Shown piece after piece: positions 1-39,936 of a stretch of 64,000 bases of DNA. Each line of letters begins with the position of its first letter. The stretch's first letter is position 1. The DNA is taken from contig NC_087074.1 in NCBI RefSeq assembly GCF_026151205.1, forward strand, positions 17,332,712 through 17,396,711. Reading direction: 5' to 3'. Position numbers and translations under genes: made by a program. The notes beneath the pieces are model-generated. The model saw nothing but the letters and a program-made list of their open reading frames with translations, did no database searches and was not told where the DNA came from. The DNA is from Bolinopsis microptera. Taxonomy: Eukaryota; Ctenophora; Tentaculata; Lobata; Bolinopsidae.

Positions 1-412
1 TATTTTTCCATGGGACCAAAAACAGCTGATAGATATCACTCCCCTCTATAATCAGAAACAACTATAAAGTCAATTTCGAGATAATTTTGATGAAGACCCC
101 CCCCCCCGGCCCCCTTAACTATTAACTATTATTGCTTAACTACTCAGTAGTCTAAGTCACCATACATTCCTCAATAGTGGAACAATTTTTATGTCTAAAT
201 TCAGATAAAATTTAATTGCTATTAATTGAAATACAAATTTGTTGTTTTCTATAGAAATATTTGGGCATGCAAATGAATTACTACACAAAACGGTTTCTGT
301 CAAGTGATATAGTTCAAATTAACAGCACATTCCCTCTATTACCAATACCCGCTTACTGTATATTTTTTCATTGTTAAATGTAGATTTGCACTAACAAATT
401 CCTCTATTTTAG
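1..412. other. Non-coding sequence at window start
   Basis: AT-rich sequence with a short C-rich run near 101-120. It ends in a pyrimidine-rich stretch and AG that could be a splice acceptor for the exon starting at 413. I see no gene, RNA or clear repeat in it. Confidence 0.4.
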
Positions 413-487
413 CTCAATAATAGTTCAGTAATTGGACAACAGCTCCTGTCAGTGAGACAACACAAAATCCCCTGCGATCCGGATTGG
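413..487 (+). CDS. Possible orphan exon (25 codons)
   Basis: A 75-base segment is bounded by an acceptor (CTCTATTTTAG at 402-412) and a donor (GTGAGTTC from 488). Only one frame is open, phase 0 at both ends, and reads 25 residues beginning LNNSSVIGQQ and ending CDPDW. It could be the last visible exon of a gene entering from the left, or a 5' exon of the POU gene: the exon carrying the POU start codon is itself preceded by an acceptor, so an upstream exon must exist. The peptide matches no family I recognise. Confidence 0.3.
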
Positions 488-1764
488 GTGAGTTCAATTC
501 TTATTTAAGAATATAATTATCATTTCAATTCTGTTTGGTCACGCAAATTCTATGACAATTGCAGTATGGAAAAATGTTTTTCATTTCTTTCAACTTGAGG
601 TTTCAAACTGAAATATCAATGAAACTATTATAAGTACGTTTTAGGCCTAAGGGCAATTAATTCAAATTAGGAATAATTCCATGCTGGCATATTTCTTCAC
701 TCGGATGTATTCTCATTCTGTAATACTGGAGTTTTATCTCAAAAACCCACTAAAATGGATAATTTTAGATAATAATTATCGCCAATAATATTAATATAAT
801 ATATCAAATTAATGATAATTTAATATATTAGGTCTTGATGCCAATCATTTTTCAAAGCTCTATAATTATAATAATCGTTTCATAATATAGTTTTATTGCC
901 TGAGGTATTTCTAGGCCAATGCTAATTCTGAGTGTTTTGGTCAATCATTCTATCATCCAGCATTGCCGTCAGTGCAGGCAAAACTTGCTCTGCCTCATAG
1001 TCCCTGCCTAAATAAAAACGTGATTTAACCTCTTATTAAAATGAATAAACGGATACTAAATACGATTGTTTTCTCTAACCAATCTAGCGCAAGCTATGCC
1101 CTAAAATTACAATTTACAACTAAATAACTCTCAGTCTTTAACAAAACAGTCTTTATCCACCATCTATCCACGTAATGATCATTAAAAAGCTATTTGACTG
1201 GTTACTGTGTTTGGAATAAAACGTGCTATTTAAAAAAATGTTCTACAGAAGTCTAACAAATGATTGGTATAAGTCTACAGAAATTAGAACTATTATATCT
1301 TTAGAATAGTACATGCAACTTTATTTTTCAACTTTTGATCAAATGAGACTACTCCTAAAGACAAAGAGAAATTTGGATTTGGGGGAAAAAGTACAATGTC
1401 CACAATAAGCAGTAAGTATTAATGATTACACTCAGCCGACAGTAGGACGTTATGCTGGGCCTTAGACCCAGTTTTCCCAACACTAAATCAAATTTAAGTT
1501 CTGTAGAATATTTGGTGGCATTTAAGTCGGGACAGATTCTTATCTTTGCTTCCAGTCATGCATTAGCGAGGCTATATACATTTAAGACTTTTCAACACTA
1601 AATAAAATAATTCATTTGAGCAAACCATGGAGCTGAGGGACCAGGCTTTTTGTTGGACAGATATTGGTCAAGAAACAACTATGAACATTTCAAGATATAA
1701 CTCCACTTTTGACCTATTTGACGGCCACTTATTATTTTCATTATTGCACCGGTTTTTTTCATGG

Positions 1765-2480
1765 AGTGCGATTACAAAACTAATTGCACTGTTTTGAGAG
1801 TAACCGAAAACATATTCGGTGCGATTACAAAACTAATCGCACTGATTTTCTGAAAGATACTGTGATATATTAATAGCTTTCAGAGGTGATTTAACGGGTG
1901 GTCTGAAAATCCACAGCAGGCAAGCAAAACGTTCAAACAATCATCACAACTGCAGATAATAGGGACGGGCCGATTCTTGGTCCATCCCGTCCTAGCGGCC
2001 AATCGCAATCGATGAGTTATGTCACGTGACTCAGATCCGACCAATCGCATAACAGGAGCAATTAGCATCGGACGGTTATCCTATGTTTACTTTTCTTATC
2101 TGTATTTGACCCTCCATTGAGGTGGTTATCAGACATTTTTGTGGAGTTACTAGATTGTACAAATCAACCGAGAGAGAGAGTCGGCGGATGACGTCACTTC
2201 GTTTCTCGGAAGAGGTTTCGGGTTGAAGTGGAGGGTTGAAGTGCGCTGTTCTTGCTCAGTACTCTCAAACAGTGCGATTAATTTATAATCTTACTGATTT
2301 TAGAGCAACTAACAACACAGTCCGTGCAATTATAAACTAATCGCACCTATTATATAATAATACCAGAAGCGTGTAGTTATACACGAATCTAACTGCATAT
2401 GCAGTTATAATACGATTACACCAGTTATTGCACTCGGCTGTGCCTCGTGAAATAACTGCAATAATTGATCGCACTTTATC
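1765..2480. repeat. Cluster of GTGCGATTA hairpins, MITE-like
   Basis: Short inverted motifs recur: AGTGCGATTA paired with TAATTGCACT at 1766-1791, GGTGCGATTA paired with TAATCGCACT at about 1819-1844, then further degenerate copies at about 2271, 2331 and 2400-2475. Each pair can fold into a 10-bp stem with a short loop. This looks like nested remnants of small inverted-repeat elements, but target-site duplications were not found and the boundaries are approximate. Confidence 0.35.
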
Positions 2481-2989
2481 AAATCTGCATCATCATCTCG
2501 ATACCTGATATTTCAGCTGCTCTAAATTATTAACTTTTATTTCTACTCAGCTTACTCCGTATTTGGCTGTGAGACTACTATGCACTAGTAAAATAAGCCT
2601 CTGTACTATTAGTATAATATTGCGTGCTTACAAGTGTCATTGTAAAATGTACATGAGAAGTGCGGTTTTTGAACAATAACATTGCCAACATCACGTCTGT
2701 CCCAGGAATAGGGATACTTTACAATTTACATTGTCCCTTCCCAACACTCATGATGCTTATTTCATCTGCCCCACGAAAACCCCACCGAACCTCCACGCGG
2801 TGTGGGGTGGGTGGCTCGAACGGGAGGTGCATGGGTGTTTCTAACCTATGCAAAGGAAGGGACTAGCCATCTCTACAACAAAGGAAAGGCTCTAATAGCC
2901 TCTACTAACCTTAGAACCGCAGCATAACCGCTTTTCCCACAGGCAAATAACACCTTCCGCAGGAAACTAACACGCTCACAGGCTCCCAC

Positions 2990-3420
2990 ATCTCGTGTAA
3001 CCCCAGGGTTTGGTTTTAAATCGGACATTCAAAACAACGATAGAGGAGAGGTCTACACGCTCACAGGCTACCATGTCTCGTGTAAATCCAGGATTTGACA
3101 CGCTCACAGGCTACCATGTCTCGTGTTAATCCAGGATTTGACACGTTCACAGGCTACCAAGCCACGTCTAGTGTAACCCCAGGATTTAAAAAGCTCACAT
3201 GCACAGGCTACCACGTCTCGTGTAACCCTAGGACTCTTAACACTTAACAGACTCTAACACGCTCACAGGCTTCCGCGTCTCGTGTACCCTAGCATTTGGA
3301 TTTGGATCGGACACTCAAAACAACGATAGAGGAGCGGTCTACACGCTCACAGGCTACCATGTCTCGTGTAACCCTAGGATTTGGTTTTGGATTGGCCACT
3401 CAAAAAAAAGGAAAGAGGAG
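2990..3420. repeat. Degenerate minisatellite, ACACGCTCACAGGCTACC units
   Basis: About seven copies of a unit starting ACACGCTCACAGGCT, continuing to TCTCGTGTAA and a CCCAGGATTTG-like tail. Spacing varies from about 43 to 60 bases. A longer block with AACAACGATAGAGGAG appears near 3030 and again near 3320, so the array also has a second-level duplication of roughly 290 bases. Confidence 0.6.
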
Positions 3421-4692
3421 CAGTCTACAGTGACGTTACAGGAACATTGCATACTCCTACGAGTTGCACGTTGCTGGCCATGACCTCCCCTGGAAGTCCC
3501 TGTCTCTCTGTCGTTAATCCGGCGGGGTTGCACCAGGGGCGGTGGTAACAGAACTTCAAGACTCTCGGAGTCTGTTGTTGATATCTATGTTCAATATATT
3601 TATGGTATATAATTTGGGAGTCTCTCTCTCCAGCAGCAGGAGTTGTGAAAGCCACCGTAAGGAAGGCTTACTGTCGACGCCGACCAATCAAAAGAAGCTT
3701 ATTTCATCTACCACTGCACTGACCCCCTCTCCCAATGTACATCCAACAAAACATATCTTGTTCTAACTTGATAATTTATTTGTGTTTAGGTTAAAGAGGA
3801 AGTGACTTTACAGGTTTACTGAATACATACATGTTCTCATTAGGACACGTTAACGCTTTAAACATTTGTACTCTCACTAAAATGTGTAAAATGTGTAAAA
3901 TGTTTGAAACATTACACGAGTGAGATATATCATATATTGAGTTTATTTGTATACCTTACTTCTATATTGCGACATATTTCTGCTCTACTTGGTAAAGTAT
4001 TCCTATTAGCTAACAATGCCCCAGCATATCTCGTATCGCACATATATTAATTTGCGGGCTCTACTTTCAATCACAACGAATACAGCGAAATTCATTTTCT
4101 GCGAAATCTAAAATGGAGCCCATATAACATGCACTACAATCCGATTCTTCATAATATACTTTTCTTTCTATGAGAAATTTACAATAAAGGAATATGTCGC
4201 CCCATTTGAACAAAGAAGAAATATTTGGATATATTGTCATTTTTATATGACGGCTCTCTCATATTATGCCTTTTGGGGGCAAGGTTGCAGCACTTTGTAC
4301 TACCAAATTGAGTATTATGAGTTATGAGAGTGAATATTAGAAATTGTTTGAATTACCTAACAGTTTAAATGGAGTAGTGATCTACACACATTTTAGTGAG
4401 TGAGTCTTCTGTGTTATCCGTTTTGTAAGTAAATACCCTCAATGCAAACAGTTGCGACACCGTAAATTGTGAACTGTTATTACCCAAATAATAACTTCCA
4501 CTGCACTGCACTTGACAGAAAAATGATGGGTATTTGAACTCTCACCAACTTTTTTCTCGGGATCTTTATTGCCATTGCCAACTTATTACCGATCACATTC
4601 TATGTAGATACCATGATCTGTAGATACCATGGTACAATTTGAGAAGCTCCGATATCAAAAGTCGATCGGTTATAATTTTAATGACGTTTCAG

Positions 4693-4736
4693 ATGGAGTG
4701 AAAAGTTGACGGCAGCAAACTGAAAAGGAAGAAATA
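4693..4736 (+). other. 5' UTR part of the POU start exon
   Basis: A splice acceptor (GACGTTTCAG, ending 4692) precedes this segment. It contains an in-frame TGA at 4707-4709, so translation cannot begin farther upstream in this frame. The acceptor implies at least one non-coding upstream exon; 413-487 is a candidate. Confidence 0.5.
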
Positions 4737-32686
<27,950 letters not shown>

Positions 32687-35600
32687 TGAACAGTAGAGAA
32701 CATGTTAAAGCGGTCTGGTACTACAGACTGCAGCTGCACGCCGGCCAGCCAATGTACAGACTCCTCTGTACTGAACCTGGTCTATTTCAATGAAAGACTG
32801 CAACAGTGTTTTGAGAGAAGTGACCTACTGGCACAGTGAGTGCCGCGCAGTGAGCGCCGCGCAGTGTGTGCCGCGCTCTACTGGTGCACTGAGTGCCGTT
32901 AATATGCTCTGTGGACGGTAATGTCAAGTTCGCGATCTGTGAAGTGGGGCAGGAGACTGCACCCGGGGTACGCTTGCTCTAGTACCGGGCCCTCCTGCTC
33001 CATCTTGTTTGCGAAATGCTGCCATAGTTATCTAACAAATATCTTTAGAACAAACAACTTTTGCCGCTCTAATAGTGTGATTTCATTTTCAATGCCTGCC
33101 GTTTAAAATTATCAAATCTGTTTAAAATGTTAGAAAATCTTTTGGCATTGGGTGAAACTCGCCAAATATAAAAAGGTTACCGCACGCCGTACAGTTGGGC
33201 ACTTGACACCACCCTGACCCTGACCAGACAACACCAAAATGAACCATGTCTCCTATTGGTACCTGGGCTGAGCTGTTGTCGAGTTCCTACCTGACTATTA
33301 TCAATATAAACTGATTGTCTTTTCTTGGTTCGATGTCTTTTTCCATCATGCTTGATGAACGAACACTTACATTATATTTGCATAGTCTTTCGCACGAGCT
33401 CCCGTGTTTCTAGCCAATACCACGTGACATAAAAAAACTTAACCTACATCCTAGATGCTCCATGACATCTCAAATACATGAAACTTCATGTTACTCATAC
33501 GCCTTGCTCCTTTCTCAATATTTCAATCTGAGAATATCACTTATTAAACAAATCAACACCACAAATCAAATATTATGTCACGTGATTTTGCTAGGGATGT
33601 AATGACCCTTGTTTCCCCTAGCAAAGGGACTGTTTTCCCTAGCAACTGGACTCCTCCTAAGATCGCTCGGGGACATCACCCTCAGAGAAATAAAATAATT
33701 TGCATGACCCAACATTTTGTTGCAATATTATATTTGGTGAGGAGGTTGAGCCGCTATTTTCTGGGATTCAACTCTTGAGCCCCCACTCTTGATAGTTCGA
33801 GTATTTTAAAGCAGTTTGATTTTTAAAATATATTATTACAATAGAAAATGTTCAGGAATGTCCACACTTCAGGTGTGTTTTCTGTGTTAGTACCTTTGCC
33901 AAAGTATTGTAGTATCTGGTAATATAGTGATGTAGTATTAATAACTGTAAGCGATAAACAGCTGTAATCTGATAGATACCTCTCGTGCGTTTTAGTAATT
34001 TTGTTTCAACTGCCGGTTCACTCCTCCCTGCCAAAATAATTCTTTTAAATAACCTGCATCATCCCCGAAAAGCTTGTCTTTTCATTTCCAAATTTCACTA
34101 GATATACATATCACTTACTTCTGGTATGATCAAGCTTTTTTTGGTGGCTTTTTAGAATTGTAAAACCTCGCACGGTGTGAACTGGCAGAGTTCTATCTTT
34201 TGGTGCATGGATGGTAAATCCCCATGCCCTAGATAACATAATACAATATATACATAATACTATATAGAACTGTTTAGATGGCGGGCTATCTGGTCACTTA
34301 CGTGACCGGCCACGCCCTTTTCGGTATGCTTTATTGTAACTAGTGTTATGTGTAAGTGACTGAGATACGTGTATATCAAATACGGTTCATGTTTCATATT
34401 TATAACATTCCAAAACACAACTCCCCGTTCAAGATTTTGATTGTAAAAGAGATGATGATTTCTCTTTTTGGTTAAAATTTACTGCTTTTAATGAGTAAAT
34501 ATAAAAGTTAATGATTTTCCTTGGAGTTATGTTTTAAGCTTTGCTGTTTGTGCCTTAATTTCCCGATATATTGTATGATACATTGTTCAGAATCCCTTTC
34601 TGACTGCCCCCTCAAAACGAAAGTAATAATAATGCCAGTTGATAACTCAAATATAACGTATTGAATATTGTGATTTGTAGTTTCATATTTACATTAGTGG
34701 AGGGGCCGCGGAATGACGCACCGGAATGCAGTGTAGTTCCGAGGCCCCTAGCAAGGTTTCACATGTCACGTGTTGCCCCTAGCAAGGTTTCACGTGTGTT
34801 CCTGAGATAATAATGTGCGGACAACCAACTTTCTTTTTTGTTCTGCAAGCAGCAAATATCATGATTTGTAATTCTCACAATTTGTATGGTTGTCCGGGCA
34901 TTAAAGTAGATTGATGAAAGGTGTATGCACTTTTCAAGGTTGGTTTACATTTTGGTCCGTGTATAATATTTACTAATGATTTGGATGGAGTTTTACCAGT
35001 AGCCGCCCTATTTTGTCAGCCCTAAAACATAGGATAGACGACGGACAGGTTTCCGGGAATTGAAATACCTACACATCTTTCTAAAACTCAATTTATGTTG
35101 TTTTTAAAACGGCTATGGTTATTGAGGCTGGTCCTTGAGTTTTCCTAATATTTATATACTGTGTGAACTGCTGACGCACATTTTTAGGGACCTGTTTACT
35201 ACGAAGTTTATTTCATTTCCTTTAATTCTATATTAACAGTTTGTGCATAACCACAAGTTTTTTTTGGGTTTACGGTTTGCTGAAAGTCTTATCGAGTTTG
35301 TAAAATACTAAATTATATAGCATACAGTGTTAAAGTAACGACTTGTCGTGACTAACTAGTTTTGGGCGATGTTAATACTGTTTAGTGTTGTGGCATGGAT
35401 GTAATGTTACATAGCTCCTCCCATGTCGAAATGAAGGGCCAGTAAAAGTGGCAGAAGAGAGTGGGGTATTCTTGTAGACTCACTCTGCATAGTGGGCCAT
35501 CAAGCTCACTTTGTGTGTTCTGGGGCAAATCTGACACGTGACACTTCGCGCCTGATTTGTTCTCAGCAACACTTATCATATGATATTATCATTGGTCTAA

Positions 35601-36345
35601 GTATTGTATAGGGCTACTAGTGATACGCACTCATAAAATTGCTGATTCTCTCGTGTTAGCGGAGACTTGTGCCTGCTGCTAGCTTTTCTAAATCCTCAAC
35701 AAATTTGCCATTTTACCGTCAAATTTCGTTTAACAATTTTAAATTACAATTTTGTTTCTTCTAATTTTATTTAGAATCCGCTGAACTGAAAGATTTCTTT
35801 TGACAAATTTCATGAACAACCCTCCCATATTACAAATCACTATAAAATTCCTCCAAAATTAGCCTCGCCAGAACATTGTATCCCAAGACAGGGACAGAAT
35901 ATAAAGCTTGCAGCAAGCCTTCGGACGTGATCCGCGGTATGCACTCTCTTAGTCTCGTAAAATAGCTGTTTTGTTTTTAATACGCTACTGGGTGGTTCGA
36001 ATTTTTAATATCCCTCCTAATATTTAATTTTTGATTTAGGTAACCTTACATTTTAACATTTAACCAGCAAGTGCACGTCGAATTATCCTTTCAATTTAAA
36101 CTGAAATGGCCATGGAGATAGTAAGCTTATTTTGAGGAAAAGGTTATATTTTCAGATATTGCTTTCAGTAATTTGGATATGATAAATTGTTATGAATCAT
36201 GTGTGTGTGCGCTGTTTTGAATTTTAATGGAAGCAATAATAATAATAATACCCTGCAATGAAACTTAATGATAATCGACCCCAATTATGTTTGAAAAAGG
36301 TGTTTCATTTCTCGAAATATTACCAAAATTACGTTTTTGAGTATC
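32687..36345. other. POU 3' UTR and intergenic region
   Basis: Just after the stop, GTGAGTGCCGCGCA-like units repeat imperfectly at 32836-32900. A possible polyadenylation signal AATAAA lies near 33689, but none is convincing. A CCCCTAGCAAGGTTTCAC unit is repeated at about 34744 and 34777. No gene supported in 33100-36345. Confidence 0.45.
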
Positions 36346-37865
36346 TTGTCATACGTTGTATGACCCGCCGCGCACGAGTGCGCGGCTCCACCTCTACCTC
36401 ATACCTACTCCTAGTGAAACAACCGTGGGTGTCACGACGTGATACAATTGAATATCTGGAATTAATTAATAAGAAAACATGTGAGGATGCTGCCAATATC
36501 GAGTTATACTTATGGCTTAGATGAATTAGAACCAAATATGGCGAATTGGACCATCCCTAGCTCTAGTGGAAAAATCGACCTAATAATAACTCAATAATAT
36601 AACTAATATAACACTTGGAGGACTCCGACGCGCCGCGCAAACTATCATTCTTGCTTCTCATCGAACGGCGCCAGCTTTTCTATATTCTTTATAGTCGCGC
36701 GCGCATCCAATAATGCTTCTCGCAACCGCAGATGCAGATCGGCGAGATGCGAAGGATTGACATCGTGAATCAACTACATTCTATCCTCCCCACTGGCACA
36801 TATATATGTTGTATGACTGTAAAGGTACATTTTAACGACATTTGAAGTCAAGGCGTTGTTTTACTGACAGTTGTGGCTGACTAACAATATATATGTATAT
36901 ATATTAGATTAGATGATAAGAATAAGATGACATTAATTGACGATGTCAATTCATGGCAGCTCGGCGCGGCACAGTAGCGCATCTCGCCGATCTAGCCAGA
37001 TCGCTGTGAGAAGCCTCATTGAGTGCACGGCGCGGCAAAGTAACGCATCGCGCTACAAATAAGACCCTAACTAAACAGTATGCATTTAGTCTGATATTTG
37101 TTCCGTTTCTATATTATATTATTATTAAAACTCTAAGATTGCGCTCCTACTAAATCGCTCGCCTGCAAATTTTAAAAAAATTTTTGTTGAAAGGCCCTTT
37201 GGGCATGAAAGTGATCTGGATCGGTGTATTTTTGGACGCTGATTCCGAATCACCCCCCATGACGTAGGGTTAAAATTCTTTCCTTGGAGAGTTATGGGAA
37301 TGGGCAAAAAACCGTTTTGGTCACGTGACAAGCTAGTAAAATACGAATTCGATTGTTTAGGGCCCGGGTTAGGGTTAGGGTTGTGGTAAGGGTTATGGTT
37401 AGCTTCGGGGTTATGGTTAGGGTTAGGGTTCACCTAACCATGTGCTTTCGCGCCACTGCGGGCGCACTTGTTTCACAAGTCAAGGCGGGTGCGCGCTACT
37501 GCAAGCGCAAGGGCTCTGGATAGAGCAAGGGTTAGTATAGGGTTGGGATTAGGGTTTATGTAAAACCGTTTTGTACGGCCGCTGCAAAACCATAAAAACC
37601 AAAGTCACGTGAAATTTTTGGGCGAGCGAATTAGTAAAAGCCCTAAGATTGACGGTTGACAACTAAATTTGATGCAAAACGGCTTTAAAACGAGATTGAC
37701 GGATGTTACTCGTCTAAATTTCTTCGAAGTAGCGCGCCCCCCTTTATTCTAGCCCGATGGCACGTTGTTTCATGTGGTGACCCTCACTGTCGCTTCACTA
37801 TAGAGCTTCGACGATACAGGGGGAGCTGCGCACTCGTGCGCGGCGGGTCATACAACGTATGACAA
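36346..37865. mobile_element. Non-autonomous TIR DNA element
   Basis: The 38-base arm at 36346-36383 (TTGTCATACGTTGTATGACC onward) is repeated exactly in inverted orientation at 37828-37865. The 1.5-kb interior is unlike its surroundings: CpG-rich, with TTAGGG-like runs at about 37366-37430 and a nested inverted pair AGATCGGCGAGATGCG (about 36738) with its inverse (about 36977). It encodes no transposase, so it would need one in trans. No clear target-site duplication is visible, so true ends may extend beyond the perfect arms. A second inverted pair, TTCTTCGAAGTAGCGCG (about 37721) and its inverse (about 37968), crosses the right end. Confidence 0.65.
37366..37430. repeat. Degenerate TTAGGG repeats
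   Basis: GGGTTAGGGTTAGGGTT followed by GGTTATGGTTAG variants, with related units near 37529-37555. They lie inside the TIR element, which suggests the element carries them. Confidence 0.6.
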
Positions 37866-38264
37866 ATGGCACGAGCTACAAAGTAGCGCGCGCCGGGCCA
37901 GATCATTAACAATGGTCAAAATCGAGAGTACAACATCTATTATACCTGAGGTACTATAATAGCTATATACGCGCTACTTCGAAGAAATCAAAAGAACTTA
38001 AATATTCATCCTGTTTAAAATGTTCATTTATAACGATTGCATGCTTTTCCTTTGATACAGTGAAGCAGAGCATTACGATCCCCTCAAAAGGAAATCTTTT
38101 ACGATCTCCTTACGATCTCCTTCGAAGCAAAGCAAAAATGATGTTCGCACGGCGCGTTGAAGCGGCGACGTTCTCCAATGTTATTCTTAAACTTGATTGA
38201 CAGCTTTAGCGTTAATGTGGCTGATCCTGCTATGTGTCATGTTGGTTCAACAATTGCAAATTTA

Positions 38265-38312
38265 AGTTTATATTTCTAGTTTATATATATATATAAACTA
38301 GAAATATAAACT
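38265..38312. repeat. Perfect 48-bp palindrome
   Basis: Left arm AGTTTATATTTCTAGTTTAT plus ATAT (38265-38288) is followed directly by its exact reverse complement (38289-38312). It ends exactly where the first 536-bp monomer starts, suggesting a boundary or an insertion scar. Confidence 0.9.
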
Positions 38313-38848
38313 GACGTGTCCCAGTAGCCAATCATAATATATGTATTTCTACCGGTGGCACATACTGGATGGCGGTAGATGAGTACACTACTCTCTCAAG
38401 CATCTCGAGTCTCTCGGTGATCCTGCCTCCACACCACACTCAGTCTGGACTCCCTTCCGGCCGACCGAACTATTTTCCTAATATCTCCTAATATAACTTT
38501 GATCGAACTGGCCTAAATTCATGATGCACTATAAACTTGATTTGCGACAGAAATTTTAGACAATTTATCTGCTTACGTGTAATTTCAAACTCTTATCAGT
38601 TACCATGTCTTTTATCTAATTTTTATCAGCAGATTTATAAATCTGCTGTTCATTTGTAGTTATTACCTTTCTAGTTATGAGTAAATTTTTGCCTTCCATC
38701 AATTGAGTGCAGCTTTCAGTTTCAAAATTTTCAGTTTATTCAGATTTTTCGTTTTCAATATTGCAAATTTTTAATAAATCATGTTCAGATTATGGTGATA
38801 ATGGATGTAAAGGTACTTCAACCGAATTAACAATCCAACCGTGTGTAT
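38313..38848 (+). repeat. 536-bp tandem monomer, copy 1
   Basis: Begins GACGTGTCCCAGTAGCCAAT and ends at GTGTGTAT before copy 2. It contains a 22-base perfect palindrome at 38628-38649 (CAGCAGATTTA and its inverse). By eye it is identical to copy 2. Confidence 0.9.
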
Positions 38849-39384
38849 GACGTGTCCCAGTAGCCAATCATAATATATGTATTTCTACCGGTGGCACATA
38901 CTGGATGGCGGTAGATGAGTACACTACTCTCTCAAGCATCTCGAGTCTCTCGGTGATCCTGCCTCCACACCACACTCAGTCTGGACTCCCTTCCGGCCGA
39001 CCGAACTATTTTCCTAATATCTCCTAATATAACTTTGATCGAACTGGCCTAAATTCATGATGCACTATAAACTTGATTTGCGACAGAAATTTTAGACAAT
39101 TTATCTGCTTACGTGTAATTTCAAACTCTTATCAGTTACCATGTCTTTTATCTAATTTTTATCAGCAGATTTATAAATCTGCTGTTCATTTGTAGTTATT
39201 ACCTTTCTAGTTATGAGTAAATTTTTGCCTTCCATCAATTGAGTGCAGCTTTCAGTTTCAAAATTTTCAGTTTATTCAGATTTTTCGTTTTCAATATTGC
39301 AAATTTTTAATAAATCATGTTCAGATTATGGTGATAATGGATGTAAAGGTACTTCAACCGAATTAACAATCCAACCGTGTGTAT
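38849..39384 (+). repeat. 536-bp tandem monomer, copy 2
   Basis: Same sequence and length as copy 1. A third partial copy begins at 39385 and is lost after about 24 bases in an AT dinucleotide run (39408-39429). Its place just upstream of ORF1 resembles monomeric promoter arrays of mouse L1 5' UTRs. It might also be a separate tandem repeat the LINE landed beside, or an assembly duplication. Confidence 0.9.
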
Positions 39385-39936
39385 GACGTGTCCCAGTAGC
39401 CAATCATAATATATATATATATATATATAACTCTAAAACTCTGGTCACAAGAGCAACTGCCTAAACGTGCAGAAGTGAAAACAAATACATAAAATACTAG
39501 CAATCCTTTAAATTCGCAATAAATAAGTTCGTTCAATGTCATTATATAATTCTTAAAACCGCGTATATATGTGACCGGTAAATAATTTAATTGGTCTATA
39601 GACTACTGTATAAAATTCTCAATATAAACTTTTTAACAATAATAAATTAATTAAAAACACACAACAACCTTTGGTGTGTAAGAATGATTAAACAGTCTCA
39701 TTTTGACACAAAATATCTTCATAATATTATAGTATATGCTATAATATTAGAACTGTTAAGTTGAGTTCAGGTAACAGAATTTAACTGCAATAGAACCTCT
39801 GCTGTGTTATCCACTGTTGAGATGTAGCCATATTTTCGTCTGGTCTAACATTGACCCCGGCTCATGAAATATATGCTTCGTCCGGTCTAACATTGAACCC
39901 GGCTCACTAATCATAGGGATGGTGTAGTTATGGTAG
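39385..39936 (+). other. LINE leader upstream of ORF1
   Basis: A partial third monomer, an AT microsatellite (39408-39429), then AT-rich sequence. TCCGGTCTAACATTGA occurs near 39878 with a related TGGTCTAACATTGA near 39841. An ATG at 39930 is out of frame with ORF1 by one base and stops after five codons. Confidence 0.5.

Larger units (their letters stand above)
488..4692. other. Non-coding stretch with hairpins and a minisatellite
   Basis: No coding region can be supported. The segment holds inverted GTGCGATTA/TAATCGCAC motifs (1765-2480) and a degenerate minisatellite (2990-3420), annotated separately. The rest is unremarkable AT-rich sequence. Confidence 0.5.

Noticed and set aside
35985-36010. 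tRNA T-arm-like GGTTCGAAT
   Set aside because: No acceptor stem, D-arm or anticodon arm can be folded around it.
38313-39384. Pair of LTRs
   Set aside because: The two 536-bp copies are directly adjacent with no internal region, primer-binding site or gag-pol, so they are tandem monomers.
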